Positions 39,349 through 47,145 of a stretch of DNA of 64,000 nt are shown one piece after another. Each line of letters opens with the position of its first letter. Position 1 is the first letter of the stretch. Location of the stretch: NCBI GenBank assembly GCA_000753575.1, contig JRFF01000036.1, positions 31,546 through 95,545 on the forward strand, in the 5' to 3' direction. The notes under the pieces are model-generated. The model had not been told where the DNA came from, made no database searches, and saw only the letters and a list, made by a program, of their open reading frames with translations. The position numbers and the translations under genes were made by a program. Origin of the DNA: Candidatus Izimoplasma sp. HR2 (GTDB lineage Bacteria > Bacillota_I > Bacilli_A > Izemoplasmatales > Izemoplasmataceae).

Positions 39349-39362
39349 GTATTGAGTGCTAA
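39336..39362 (-). promoter_or_regulatory. CIRCE operator 2 of hrcA operon
   Basis: TTAGCAGTG, 9-base spacer, GAGTGCTAA: one mismatch in the left arm. It covers the -35 hexamer. The centres of the two CIRCE copies are 47 bases apart. Confidence 0.9.
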
Positions 39363-39365
39363 ATA

Positions 39366-39395
39366 TAAAAAAAAACAACTCAAATGAGTTGTTTT
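39366..39395 (-). terminator. Terminator of the ROK-MBL operon
   Basis: Stem AAAACAACTCA/TGAGTTGTTTT with loop TT, followed by nine U on the minus strand; overlaps the stop codon of the metallo-hydrolase. Confidence 0.88.
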
Positions 39396-40011
39396 ATCTT
39401 TTAACATAGGGATTATCAAGCTTTTCATTAAGTATTGTAGTGAAGTGTCCATGTCCAGGATATACGATAGTATTAGCTCTAAATTTAGAAACTAACATAT
39501 TTACACTTCTTGTAATTTGAGCTTTATTTGATGTTGGTAAATCATGTCTACCAATTGAACCTTTAAATAATGTATCACCACTAAATAAAAAGTTTTTATA
39601 ATGGTAACATACTCCACCACGAGTATGTCCAGGAGTCTCAACTACTTTAATAGTTTCATATCCAAGTTTAAATGTATCTTTACCTGATATTGTTTTAACA
39701 ATTTCTTTATTTGTTAACACAAATCTTTTATAAGTCATCGATGATAAATTTAAATTTGGATCAAATAAGAAGTCTCTTTCCTTTTCATGTATATAAACTG
39801 GTACTTCATATTTACTTACAATTTCGTTTAATGAAAATATATGATCAAAGTGTCCATGAGTTAATAAAATACCTTTAACAATTAATTGTTTTTCATTAAT
39901 GTAGCTAACTATCTCGCTAAAGTTAGTTCCTGGGTCTATAATGAAACATTCTTTCTTTTCATTAATAATGTATGTGTTTTCCGTAAAATCGCTTAGAATC
40001 GCTTTAACGAT
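39394..40011 (-). CDS. MBL-fold metallo-hydrolase with no canonical start codon
   Basis: Frame for about 205 residues of a glyoxalase II/YcbL-like hydrolase. Metal motif THGHFDHIF lies near residue 50, followed by VVETPGHTRGG, FSGDTLFKGSIGR and VYPGHGHFTT, a complete set. The first ATG (39738) falls after the HxHxDH motif, so translation from there would give a dead fragment. The frame opens at TGA (40020-40018), and the family-like N-terminus IVKAILSDFTENTYIINE contains no ATG, GTG or TTG; ATC at 40011 or ATT at 39999 are the possible starts. The first overlaps the ROK stop, so coupled initiation is plausible. Start uncertain, protein family sure. Confidence 0.75.
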   Translation of the reverse strand: MVKAILSDFTENTYIINEKKECFIIDPGTNFSEIVSYINEKQLIVKGILLTHGHFDHIFSLNEIVSKYEVPVYIHEKERDFLFDPNLNLSSMTYKRFVLTNKEIVKTISGKDTFKLGYETIKVVETPGHTRGGVCYHYKNFLFSGDTLFKGSIGRHDLPTSNKAQITRSVNMLVSKFRANTIVYPGHGHFTTILNEKLDNPYVKR

Positions 40012-40936
40012 CGTTTTTCACAAGTGATGCTGCACCATAAATACCAGCATCATTTCCAAGTTTTGCTAAAACTATTTTAGTTTCTTTAACAGGTTCAAAC
40101 ATCATTTTACGGAAGTAATGATTTATCTTGTTAAGTAAATAAATTCCTGCTTTTGAAACTCCTCCACCTATAATGATAATATCAGGATTAGTTATAATAC
40201 TTAAAATACTACAAGCATATCCTATATAATAAGTAAAGTCTTCAACTACTTCTAAAGATAATACATCACCTTTTTTAGCTGCTTCAATAACCATTTTTGC
40301 ACTTAAGTGTTCTTTATCTTTTAGAGTTGAATCAATATTACTATTTTTTTGTAATTCAATAAATGTATTTTTAATTCCAGTTGCACTCGCAACAGTTTCT
40401 AAGCAACCGTAGTTACCACAGTTACATAAACGACCATTTTCTTTAACAACATGTAGATGTCCAAGTTCACCTGCGGCACCATGTGCACCGTCAATTATTT
40501 TAGAGTTAACAATAATTCCGCCACCTACTCCAGTACCTAAAGTTAACATTGCACTATTACTATATCCAAAAGCTGCTCCATGCAAGGTTTCACCAAGCGC
40601 AGCTACATTTGCATCATTTTCAACAAGAATATTTTCATTATTTACTAGTTTCGAAAAAATAGAAATAAGATCGTAATCTTCCCAACCTAAATTAACACAT
40701 TTTATAATTTTTGAATTTACTACAGGTCCAGGCACTCCAAATCCATATCCATCTACTTCTTCTAAGTTAGGAATTTGGTATTTAATTGATTTGTAAACGT
40801 CATCTAATATATGTTTTCCAAGATCCTCTTTATTAGTAATAATATCCCATTTTTTAAGTAGGTTTCCTTTTAAATTAAAAAGACCTATTTTAACTGAAGT
40901 ACCACCAATATCAATTCCAAATAAATATTTCTTCAT
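40004..40936 (-). CDS. ROK-family sugar kinase (glucokinase type)
   Basis: A 310-residue ROK kinase, probably phosphorylating glucose or a related hexose with ATP. Phosphate motif FGIDIGGTSVKIGLF, catalytic Asp in LVENDANVAALGE, GTGVGGGII, the ROK zinc motif with LHVVKENGRLCNCGNYGCLE (His and three Cys), and IIIGGGVSKAG. ATG at 40936 follows CAAGGTGGTGTAAAT; the longer frame is not supported. Located after rpmG and before the MBL gene. No repressor HTH domain is present, so it is a kinase rather than a ROK regulator. Confidence 0.9.
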   Translation of the reverse strand: MKKYLFGIDIGGTSVKIGLFNLKGNLLKKWDIITNKEDLGKHILDDVYKSIKYQIPNLEEVDGYGFGVPGPVVNSKIIKCVNLGWEDYDLISIFSKLVNNENILVENDANVAALGETLHGAAFGYSNSAMLTLGTGVGGGIIVNSKIIDGAHGAAGELGHLHVVKENGRLCNCGNYGCLETVASATGIKNTFIELQKNSNIDSTLKDKEHLSAKMVIEAAKKGDVLSLEVVEDFTYYIGYACSILSIITNPDIIIIGGGVSKAGIYLLNKINHYFRKMMFEPVKETKIVLAKLGNDAGIYGAASLVKNDR

Positions 40937-40955
40937 ATTTACACCACCTTGAATT

Positions 40956-40983
40956 AAAAAAACTTCTTGTCTCAAGAAGTTTT
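40956..40983 (-). terminator. Terminator of rpmG
   Basis: Stem AACTTCTTG/CAAGAAGTT with loop AGA and seven U on the minus strand, between rpmG and the ROK kinase. Read-through is needed unless the kinase has its own promoter, which I do not see clearly. Confidence 0.85.
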
Positions 40984-40986
40984 CTG

Positions 40987-41136
40987 TTATTTTTTCTCTT
41001 TATGTACTGTGCTTTTACGACATTTAGGACAGAACTTATTAGTTTCTAAACGTTCTGGATGAAGCTTTTTGTTTTTGTTCATGTGATAATTTTCACTTTT
41101 ACATTCTGTACATCTTAAAGTAAATTTAGCTCTCAT
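40987..41136 (-). CDS. rpmG: 50S ribosomal protein L33 (zinc-ribbon form)
   Basis: A 49-residue large-subunit protein. [49 protein letters not shown] contains two CxxC pairs (Cys9/12 and 36/39), the C+ zinc-binding form of L33. Such forms can be replaced by a Cys-less paralogue under zinc shortage; only this copy is in the window. ATG follows TAGGAGGTATATATT. Monocistronic. Confidence 0.95.
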   Translation of the reverse strand: MRAKFTLRCTECKSENYHMNKNKKLHPERLETNKFCPKCRKSTVHKEKK

Positions 41137-41226
41137 AATATATACCTCCTAACAAAACTCTAATTTAATATATCATTTTTTATTTATAAAAGCAATAGAT
41201 TTGTGTATTTTTTTCGCTATTTATTG

Positions 41227-41232
41227 TATAAT
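41227..41232 (+). promoter_or_regulatory. -10 element of ispG
   Basis: TATAAT preceded by TTG, 15 bases before the ispG ATG, which predicts an extremely short leader of about 8 bases. No strong -35 at standard distance. Confidence 0.5.
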
Positions 41233-41247
41233 TAATGCGGTGATAAT

Positions 41248-42306
41248 ATGAATATAAGAAAAGATACTAAAAAGGTTTTTGTGAAAGATATTGTGATTGG
41301 TGGAAAATCAGATATTGTTATTCAAACAATGACTACTACTAAGACAAAAAATATTAAAGAAACTGTTAAACAGATTAATACTTTAGCAACTGCTGGAAGC
41401 CAAATTGTTAGGCTTGCAGTTTTAGATATTGAAGATGCTAATGCTATTAAATATATTAAAGAACAGGTTACTGTTCCACTTGTAGCTGATATCCATTTTG
41501 ATTATCGTCTAGCGCTTATCTCTATTGATAATGGAATTGATAAAATTAGAATTAATCCAGGGAATATTGGAAGTAAAGACAAGGTAGAAATGGTTGTTAA
41601 TAAGTGTAAAGAGAAAAATATCCCAATTAGAATTGGGGTTAACGGTGGATCACTTGAAAAAGATATTCAAGAAAAATATGGAGTTACAGCAATCGGTATG
41701 CTTGAAAGTGCTAAGTACCATGTTAAGATGTTAGAAGATTTAGATTTTACTAATATAATAATTTCTCTTAAATCAAGTGACATCTTTAAAACAGTTGAAG
41801 CATATAAACTAGCATCAAATGAGTTTGATTACCCTTTACACCTTGGTATAACTGAGGCTGGAACATTGTTTGGTGGAACGATTAAAAGTTCTATTGGACT
41901 TGGTATACTACTATACGAAGGTATAGGAGATACAATAAGAGTAAGTTTAAGTGCTGATCCTATAGAAGAAATCAAAGTAGCTAAAGAGTTACTTAGTGGA
42001 CTCGGACTATATATAAAACCTAAAATTATTAGTTGTCCAACGTGTGGACGACTTCAATATGAAATGTTTGATTTAGTAAATAAGATAGAAAAATACTTAG
42101 AAACTATTGAGGAAGACGTAACAGTTGCTGTAATGGGTTGTGCTGTTAACGGACCAGGTGAAGCAAAAGCCGCGGATATTGGTATTGCCGGAGGTAAAAA
42201 CGAAGGATTAATCTTTGTTGGTGGTAAAGTTAAAAGAAAAGTAAAACAAGAAGAAATGTATGATGAACTTGTTCTTGAAATAAATAACTACATAAAAAAG
42301 ACGTAA
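41248..42306 (+). CDS. ispG: 4-hydroxy-3-methylbut-2-enyl diphosphate synthase
   Basis: A 352-residue [4Fe-4S] enzyme (GcpE) of the MEP isoprenoid pathway, reducing MEcPP to HMBPP. TIM-barrel part starts RKDTKKVFVKDIVIGGKSDIVIQTMTTTKT; the cluster Cys lie in SCPTCGR and VMGCAVNGPGEA with a conserved Glu. It shows that this organism uses the MEP route. Electrons must come from ferredoxin or flavodoxin, and a ferredoxin is encoded at 21352. RBS GCGGTGATAAT. Monocistronic, convergent with the pilus locus. Confidence 0.96.
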   Translation: MNIRKDTKKVFVKDIVIGGKSDIVIQTMTTTKTKNIKETVKQINTLATAGSQIVRLAVLDIEDANAIKYIKEQVTVPLVADIHFDYRLALISIDNGIDKIRINPGNIGSKDKVEMVVNKCKEKNIPIRIGVNGGSLEKDIQEKYGVTAIGMLESAKYHVKMLEDLDFTNIIISLKSSDIFKTVEAYKLASNEFDYPLHLGITEAGTLFGGTIKSSIGLGILLYEGIGDTIRVSLSADPIEEIKVAKELLSGLGLYIKPKIISCPTCGRLQYEMFDLVNKIEKYLETIEEDVTVAVMGCAVNGPGEAKAADIGIAGGKNEGLIFVGGKVKRKVKQEEMYDELVLEINNYIKKT

Positions 42307-42323
42307 GCTAATTAGCTTACGTC
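42300..42323. terminator. Bidirectional terminator between ispG and the pilus locus
   Basis: Perfect palindrome GACGTAAGCTA/TAGCTTACGTC around the AT centre, with U-rich sequence on both sides; contains the ispG stop codon. Confidence 0.85.
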
Positions 42324-42890
42324 TTCTTTTTCATAAAATGCTAAGAAATCAATACTAACACCAATAAAGTTTTCACCATCAGGTGTAAAATACTCTATAT
42401 TACGTACAATAAATACTTGATCTGCATTGTATAATAAATCAATAAATGCTTCAATTACCAAATCATCCTGTGTAGTAAAGAATACTTGAACTTCAACTAC
42501 CTTGAATTTAGTTTGAAGATCACTAAATAAAGTTGTTTCTGAGAAAGTAACTCCTTGATTAACTAAAACTGATCTTTGCATATCAGCATCTTCAGTTATA
42601 CCAACTAATTCTAACTGAGCAGTTATATAATATGTTAAATCTGTAATAGAAAAAACGTTTGGCACTTGATTGTAAAGTTCATATAAATGATCGATTTGGA
42701 CATCATTATTATCTTCTACAAGCTCTTCTATACTTGAAATTTGTGCTTGCAACAGTAAATTTTTCGCTTCTAAATCATCAATTTTCGATTCAATATTTCC
42801 AATTGATGCTGATTGTACCGCAAATATACCCACAGCAATAATAACTAATACAATATAGAATAAATAATTACTGATTTTTCTATTCAGCAT
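42312..42890 (-). CDS. pilO: PilO-like type IV pilus assembly protein
   Basis: About 192 residues: one N-terminal membrane helix (YLFYIVLVIIAVGIFAVQSAS), a short coiled coil (IGNIESKIDDLEAKNLLLQAQISSIEEL), and a C-terminal domain with the ferredoxin-like alternation seen in PilO (FKVVEVQVFFTTQDDLVIEAFIDLLYNADQVFIVRNIEYF). Sequence similarity within this family is always low; position behind PilM and PilN decides. It would link the inner membrane platform to the assembly. ATG at 42890, inside the pilN end, follows GGAGTTGATAGAG. Last gene of the operon. Confidence 0.65.
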   Translation of the reverse strand: MLNRKISNYLFYIVLVIIAVGIFAVQSASIGNIESKIDDLEAKNLLLQAQISSIEELVEDNNDVQIDHLYELYNQVPNVFSITDLTYYITAQLELVGITEDADMQRSVLVNQGVTFSETTLFSDLQTKFKVVEVQVFFTTQDDLVIEAFIDLLYNADQVFIVRNIEYFTPDGENFIGVSIDFLAFYEKEDVS

Positions 42891-43476
42891 CTCTATCAAC
42901 TCCAATCGTAAATGTTGAACGCCATAATACAGCGTCTTGTAATTGTTCAGGTTGAGAATAAGAACTCGTAGCTACCCAATTTAAATTAAGAAAATCATTA
43001 TTTAAATGGTTAAAAATATCGTTAGAAGTACTAATAATCGTTATTTCAAAACTACTTAAATCAGCATAATAATATATTTCAGTTAGTGTTGTGGAATAAT
43101 TAATATTTTTCAAATCTACTAATATTTGTAAATCATCTAATAAATTATTAAAATCAACTTTGTACACAACTAATAATTCAATCTGTTGTTCAAATGTAAT
43201 TGTTTCTAAGTTAATTTCATATCCAATTAATTCTTCATTAGTTAAGAGTAACTCATGTTTTAAATCATTATTTAATCCATTTAACACTTCGAACTCTTCA
43301 GTTGCTGTTCTAAAAGGCATATAGATAAATACAAATGCTAATACAACAGTAAATGTTAATGTAATGATTACATTCATATTAAACTGTCTAGATCTTTTAA
43401 CATCAGGTAATAGATCTACATATACAAAATCACTTAAACCATTATATCCTTTAGCATAAACAATTCTCTTAGCCAT
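42880..43476 (-). CDS. pilN: PilN-like type IV pilus assembly protein
   Basis: A 198-residue protein: cytoplasmic N-terminus YAKGYNGLSDFVYVDLLPDVKRSRQ, a membrane helix about residues 33-55 (MNVIITLTFTVVLAFVFIYMPF), then a coiled-coil and PilN-like periplasmic domain. The N-terminus of PilN (N-L-L-P) binds PilM; here D-L-L-P matches that pattern. The ATG follows AAAGGATTGTGGTAAT. It overlaps the PilO gene. Symbol inferred from structure and neighbours. Confidence 0.7.
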   Translation of the reverse strand: MAKRIVYAKGYNGLSDFVYVDLLPDVKRSRQFNMNVIITLTFTVVLAFVFIYMPFRTATEEFEVLNGLNNDLKHELLLTNEELIGYEINLETITFEQQIELLVVYKVDFNNLLDDLQILVDLKNINYSTTLTEIYYYADLSSFEITIISTSNDIFNHLNNDFLNLNWVATSSYSQPEQLQDAVLWRSTFTIGVDRDAE

Positions 43477-43477
43477 A

Positions 43478-44419
43478 TTACCACAATCCTTTCGGTTGTA
43501 CTAAACTAGCAGCAAGAGGAATATAACACTCTTTATCAATTAATGTGTCAACAATTTTACTAATTGATTTCATATTAAATATTTCACTTTGCATTAATGC
43601 GCCTTCTTCGTAAAAATAATCATAAAGTTCACTATTAGTAAATTTACTCGACATGTTAAATAGAACTAGTTTCTGAATGGATTTATCTCCTGCATTAATA
43701 TTAAATTTATAATAGTTTGCAATTTTTGCAATTTCTTGGTCTAAAACGCTCATATATTTTTCAGGTTCCATAGTAGCAATATTCATGTTTTGAACTAGTG
43801 AGAAAATTGGAATTTCCTCATCAAAAATATACATTGAATAAGTTTCATCAAACACAGCTACAAACATAATATCTGAATGGAACTTAACATCAGAATCTTC
43901 ATATTTACGGTAATAGTAAAGTCTATGAAGAGATAATGGAGGTATATCTGTTCTAACTACTTGCATATTCATGTCATAAAACATATCAACATATGTTTTT
44001 AATTCATGCTTTGGAGCATAGAACATAATAACTTCATAATGATCTTCTGTTTTCTTATGGATGATATAGTCCATTTTCATATCATCAAAAGGAATCATAA
44101 TCGTTTTACCGATTTGTGATTTAATAAAATCCCCAATTTCAGTTGGTTTATAAATGATAGGGACATCAATTTTTCTAAAAGTGAATAATTCCTCATGAAT
44201 AACTAAATTTACTCTTCTAGCTTTAATCTTAAAAAGTTTAAAAGTCTCTTTAATTGTTTTTACAAGTCTTTCTTCTTTGTAGATAATCCCATTTTCAATT
44301 GTACCAGGAGGTAATTTTACACTTGAGTATTTAAGTTTCTTCATATTGTAACCATCTGGCTTTTCAATAAAGCTAAATTCATTGTCAGTGAAGAAACAGT
44401 TAATTGAAACTTTTGACAT
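43478..44419 (-). CDS. pilM: PilM-like actin-fold pilus assembly protein
   Basis: A 313-residue protein with the beta-alpha pattern of the PilM/FtsA-like actin fold (VNLVIHEELFTFRKIDVPIIYKPTEIGDFIKSQIGKTIMIPFDDMKMDYIIHKK). It would sit at the cytoplasmic face and bind the PilN N-terminus. The sequence is divergent and I do not see a clear ATP-binding signature, so nucleotide binding is uncertain. ATG at 44419 after TAGGTGTTTTTA. Neighbours on both sides are pilus genes. Confidence 0.65.
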   Translation of the reverse strand: MSKVSINCFFTDNEFSFIEKPDGYNMKKLKYSSVKLPPGTIENGIIYKEERLVKTIKETFKLFKIKARRVNLVIHEELFTFRKIDVPIIYKPTEIGDFIKSQIGKTIMIPFDDMKMDYIIHKKTEDHYEVIMFYAPKHELKTYVDMFYDMNMQVVRTDIPPLSLHRLYYYRKYEDSDVKFHSDIMFVAVFDETYSMYIFDEEIPIFSLVQNMNIATMEPEKYMSVLDQEIAKIANYYKFNINAGDKSIQKLVLFNMSSKFTNSELYDYFYEEGALMQSEIFNMKSISKIVDTLIDKECYIPLAASLVQPKGLW

Positions 44420-44436
44420 TAAAAACACCTACTTCC

Positions 44437-45204
44437 CTAATTTAAAATCGAAACATACCATTCTATTATACCACTTCCAACGAAATATGTCAGCATACTT
44501 CCAGCAAAAATAAATGGTACAAATGGTAGATAGCCTTCTTTTTTTCTAATAATCATACTATAAATTAATCCAAACAATGCTGAAAAGAATAAAGATATTA
44601 TAACTAATTGATATCCAAGAACAACTCCAATAATGAAATATAACTTAATATCACCACCACCAAGAGCGTCTTGTTTATATCTGAATCTTCCATATAGTGC
44701 TATTAAATACATAAATCCAAATCCAATAACTCCCCCAATAATTCCATCATACCACATCTCAATTGGACTAAGGATTCTTAGTGCAAAAATTAAAGGTAAA
44801 AAAATTATTAAAAAAAGATTTGGAATTGTTTGATAATACATGTCACTTACTGTAACAATCACCATAAGAGATATAAATAGTACTATTAATATATATTCTA
44901 TCATATCATATTGTACAAATACAAAAGAACTTAAAAACAATACACCTGTGATGAACTCCATTAAAGGGTATTTTATAGATATTTTCGTATTACATTTTTT
45001 ACATTTACCTTTTAAAATTAGATACCCAACTATGGGAAATAATTCTAAAGCGCCAAGAGTCTTACTACAATTTGGACAATGACTTCTTCCCATTAATGAT
45101 TCTTTTAAAGGAACTCTTATTCCTACTACATTAAAAAACGATCCAAAAAAAAGCCCTATTACAAAAATATATGTGTATAAAAGTACATAAATTAATATTT
45201 CCAT
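44437..45204 (-). CDS. pilD: Prepilin peptidase/N-methyltransferase
   Basis: A 255-residue polytopic membrane aspartic protease that cleaves prepilin leaders and methylates the new N-terminus. N-terminal methylase-type region with two CxxC pairs, CPNCSKTLGALELFPIVGYL and CKKCNTKIS; catalytic Asp in TVSDMYYQTIPN and the GxGD motif as LGGGDIKLYFIIG. About seven membrane helices. ATG at 45204 after TTGGTGATAAAA. Found between the major pilin and pilM; it should process the pilins at 45310, 50198 and 50757. Confidence 0.93.
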   Translation of the reverse strand: MEILIYVLLYTYIFVIGLFFGSFFNVVGIRVPLKESLMGRSHCPNCSKTLGALELFPIVGYLILKGKCKKCNTKISIKYPLMEFITGVLFLSSFVFVQYDMIEYILIVLFISLMVIVTVSDMYYQTIPNLFLIIFLPLIFALRILSPIEMWYDGIIGGVIGFGFMYLIALYGRFRYKQDALGGGDIKLYFIIGVVLGYQLVIISLFFSALFGLIYSMIIRKKEGYLPFVPFIFAGSMLTYFVGSGIIEWYVSILN

Positions 45205-45270
45205 TTTTATCACCAACTATATTTTACATTAAACTGGTCAAAAAATCTATACTTACTCTAAAAGAGTAAA

Positions 45271-45297
45271 TAAAAAAGAGCTCGAAAGCTCTTTTTC
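45271..45297 (-). terminator. Terminator of the major pilin gene
   Basis: Stem AAAAAGAGCT/AGCTCTTTTT with loop TTCG, then U on the minus strand. It could limit read-through into pilD. Confidence 0.9.
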
Positions 45298-45309
45298 TAA
45301 TAATTTTTA

Positions 45310-45777
45310 TTAACTTGCATCAGTTACTTTTGATCTATCATTTTGAGACGGTACTCTATCAGCTGCTGTAGTAGGCATCCAATCATATCCACCCGCAGTA
45401 ACAGTTGCAGATGTTCCATTCAATTGAATTTCCCATCCGTTAGTTGTCAAAGTAGCTATAATTACATCGCCAGTAACGTCTGCTGCTGGTGATGCAACAG
45501 AATCAAACTCGTAATAATCAGCACCATCAATTCCAGTAACATATGATGAAAGTTCAGCCCATGTAAGAGTTTCTGTACCTACAGCCTCACAAGTTGTTTG
45601 TGCGCAAAACAGGTTTGCTGCATTTTCAATAGCAATTGCGTCAGCTAATATTGCATCTTTTTGTGTATTATCGATAATTGTTCCTACTGCAGGAATTGCG
45701 AACGCTGCGATAATTCCCATTACAACGATAACAATTAGTAATTCTACCAAAGTTACCCCTTTATTATTCTTAATCAT
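45310..45777 (-). CDS. Type IV major pilin-like prepilin
   Basis: A 155-residue prepilin with a 7-residue leader ending NNKG followed by VTLVELLIVIVVMGIIAAFAIPAVG: the class III-type cleavage site with the Glu5 needed for assembly and methylation. The mature C-terminus (FCAQTTCEAVG) has a pair of Cys that could form a disulfide, and PilA-like beta segments follow (GDVIIATLTTNGWEIQL). Strong GGAGGAAAAATA site and its own promoter fit high expression. This is probably the main fibre subunit; the position 1 Val instead of Phe is slightly unusual. Confidence 0.9.
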   Translation of the reverse strand: MIKNNKGVTLVELLIVIVVMGIIAAFAIPAVGTIIDNTQKDAILADAIAIENAANLFCAQTTCEAVGTETLTWAELSSYVTGIDGADYYEFDSVASPAADVTGDVIIATLTTNGWEIQLNGTSATVTAGGYDWMPTTAADRVPSQNDRSKVTDAS

Positions 45778-45834
45778 TATTTTTCCTCCTAATATATTTT
45801 GATTTTTTTTCAGTTTTTTATAACTACTGTAATA

Positions 45835-45863
45835 AATATACCATTTTTATGTCATAGTGTCAA
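45835..45863 (-). promoter_or_regulatory. Promoter of the pilin gene
   Basis: On the minus strand: -35 TTGACA (45863-45858), 17-base spacer with TGG before the -10 TATATT (45840-45835), 58 bases ahead of the start codon. A strong consensus for sigma A. Confidence 0.85.
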
Positions 45864-45909
45864 TGACTTAATCATAATTAATGGCATTATATAACAGTTT
45901 CTACATCTT

Positions 45910-47133
45910 TTATAACTGTGATGTAAATGAGAAGGTTGGTAGCATTACAGCTAGCAACATTACAACAACTAATGAGAAAATAAATATTAGTAATATTGGT
46001 TCAATGGCTTTCTTAAGGCGTTCAACCTTAACTTCACTGTCTTCGTCATAGAATGATGAAAGACTTTTTAACATTCTACCAAGGTCTCCAGTTCTTTCTC
46101 CTACACTGACCATTCTTGCAAAAACTACTTCAACTGCATAATGATTTTCAAATACTTTACTTATGAATTCACCATCGTTTACATTTTTTTGAGCTTGAAC
46201 TATAAGATCTTTATATATTTTGTTTCCAATTGTGTCATAAGTTGTTGCTAAAGAATCTTGTAATGGTACATGATTATTTAACATTTGTGATAATGTAGAT
46301 GCAATTCTTGATAAGTTGTTTAATTTTGTTACACTACCAATAATCGGCATTTGAATAGCAATATAAGATATTAATATTTGAAATTTAACTGATTTTATCT
46401 TCAAAGTTTTAAATCCTACAATAGATGCTATCAGTCCAAATACCATAAACCAGATATTATCTTTTACAAAATTACCTGAATCAATAAAGAATTTGGTAAG
46501 TCCAGGCATTTCGACTCCTTCAACAGTATTAAACATTTCCTCAAACTGAGGCATTACAAATGCCATTAATACGACAGCTACAAGTAATCCAACTATAAGA
46601 TAAATTACAGGCATCATCATTGTTGATTGAATAGATGTTTTTAAACGATACTGATTTTCAAAATAAACAATAATTTCAGTAATTGCTCCCTTTAAATCTC
46701 CTGTTCTTTCCCCTACTCCTACCATTGCCACAAGGATTTGAGGAAAATCAATTGGATATTCTTTATATGCATCAGCTAGTGTTTGACCACTATTAACTTC
46801 ATAATAAATACCATAAAGAATTCTACGAATATTCTTGTTTGTTTGTTGAGTTGCCAAAATTTCTGATGCTTCATTTAATTTCACACCTGCTCTTAAGAGC
46901 GAAGCTAGTTGTTTCAAATAGAAAATTAAATCTCTTTCTTTTATTACTTTACCAAGTGTTATTCGATTAACTTTTTGAAACCAAGAGTCTTGTTGAAAAA
47001 TTTCAATAGGTTTAAGTCCTGATTCTTGTAAGAACTTATCAACCATTGCTTTAGATGGTGCTTCAGTAATACCTTTAATTACTTTACCATCCTTCAGTCT
47101 CTTTGCTCGGTATTTATAATCATATATTTTCAT
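45910..47133 (-). CDS. pilC: Type IV pilus inner-membrane platform protein PilC
   Basis: A 407-residue polytopic protein with two T2SF-F domains, the platform that PilB turns. The first half has RDLIFYLKQLASLLRAGVKLNEASEILATQQTN and GERTGDLKGAITEIIVYFENQ, the second half LNNLSRIASTLSQMLNNHVPLQDSLAT and SVGERTGDLGRMLKSLSSFYDEDSEVKVERL; membrane helices follow each half. The E-R-T-G-D signature is present twice. ATG follows GGGGTGAAATCCA. Between pilB and the pilin promoter region. Confidence 0.95.
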   Translation of the reverse strand: MKIYDYKYRAKRLKDGKVIKGITEAPSKAMVDKFLQESGLKPIEIFQQDSWFQKVNRITLGKVIKERDLIFYLKQLASLLRAGVKLNEASEILATQQTNKNIRRILYGIYYEVNSGQTLADAYKEYPIDFPQILVAMVGVGERTGDLKGAITEIIVYFENQYRLKTSIQSTMMMPVIYLIVGLLVAVVLMAFVMPQFEEMFNTVEGVEMPGLTKFFIDSGNFVKDNIWFMVFGLIASIVGFKTLKIKSVKFQILISYIAIQMPIIGSVTKLNNLSRIASTLSQMLNNHVPLQDSLATTYDTIGNKIYKDLIVQAQKNVNDGEFISKVFENHYAVEVVFARMVSVGERTGDLGRMLKSLSSFYDEDSEVKVERLKKAIEPILLIFIFSLVVVMLLAVMLPTFSFTSQL

Positions 47134-47145
47134 TGGATTTCACCC

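Noticed and set aside
39394..39738. Short metallo-hydrolase starting at the first ATG
   Set aside because: It would lack the HxHxDH metal site that is encoded in the same frame just upstream.
40004..40936. ROK transcriptional repressor
   Set aside because: No N-terminal helix-turn-helix; the kinase catalytic Asp and zinc motif are intact.
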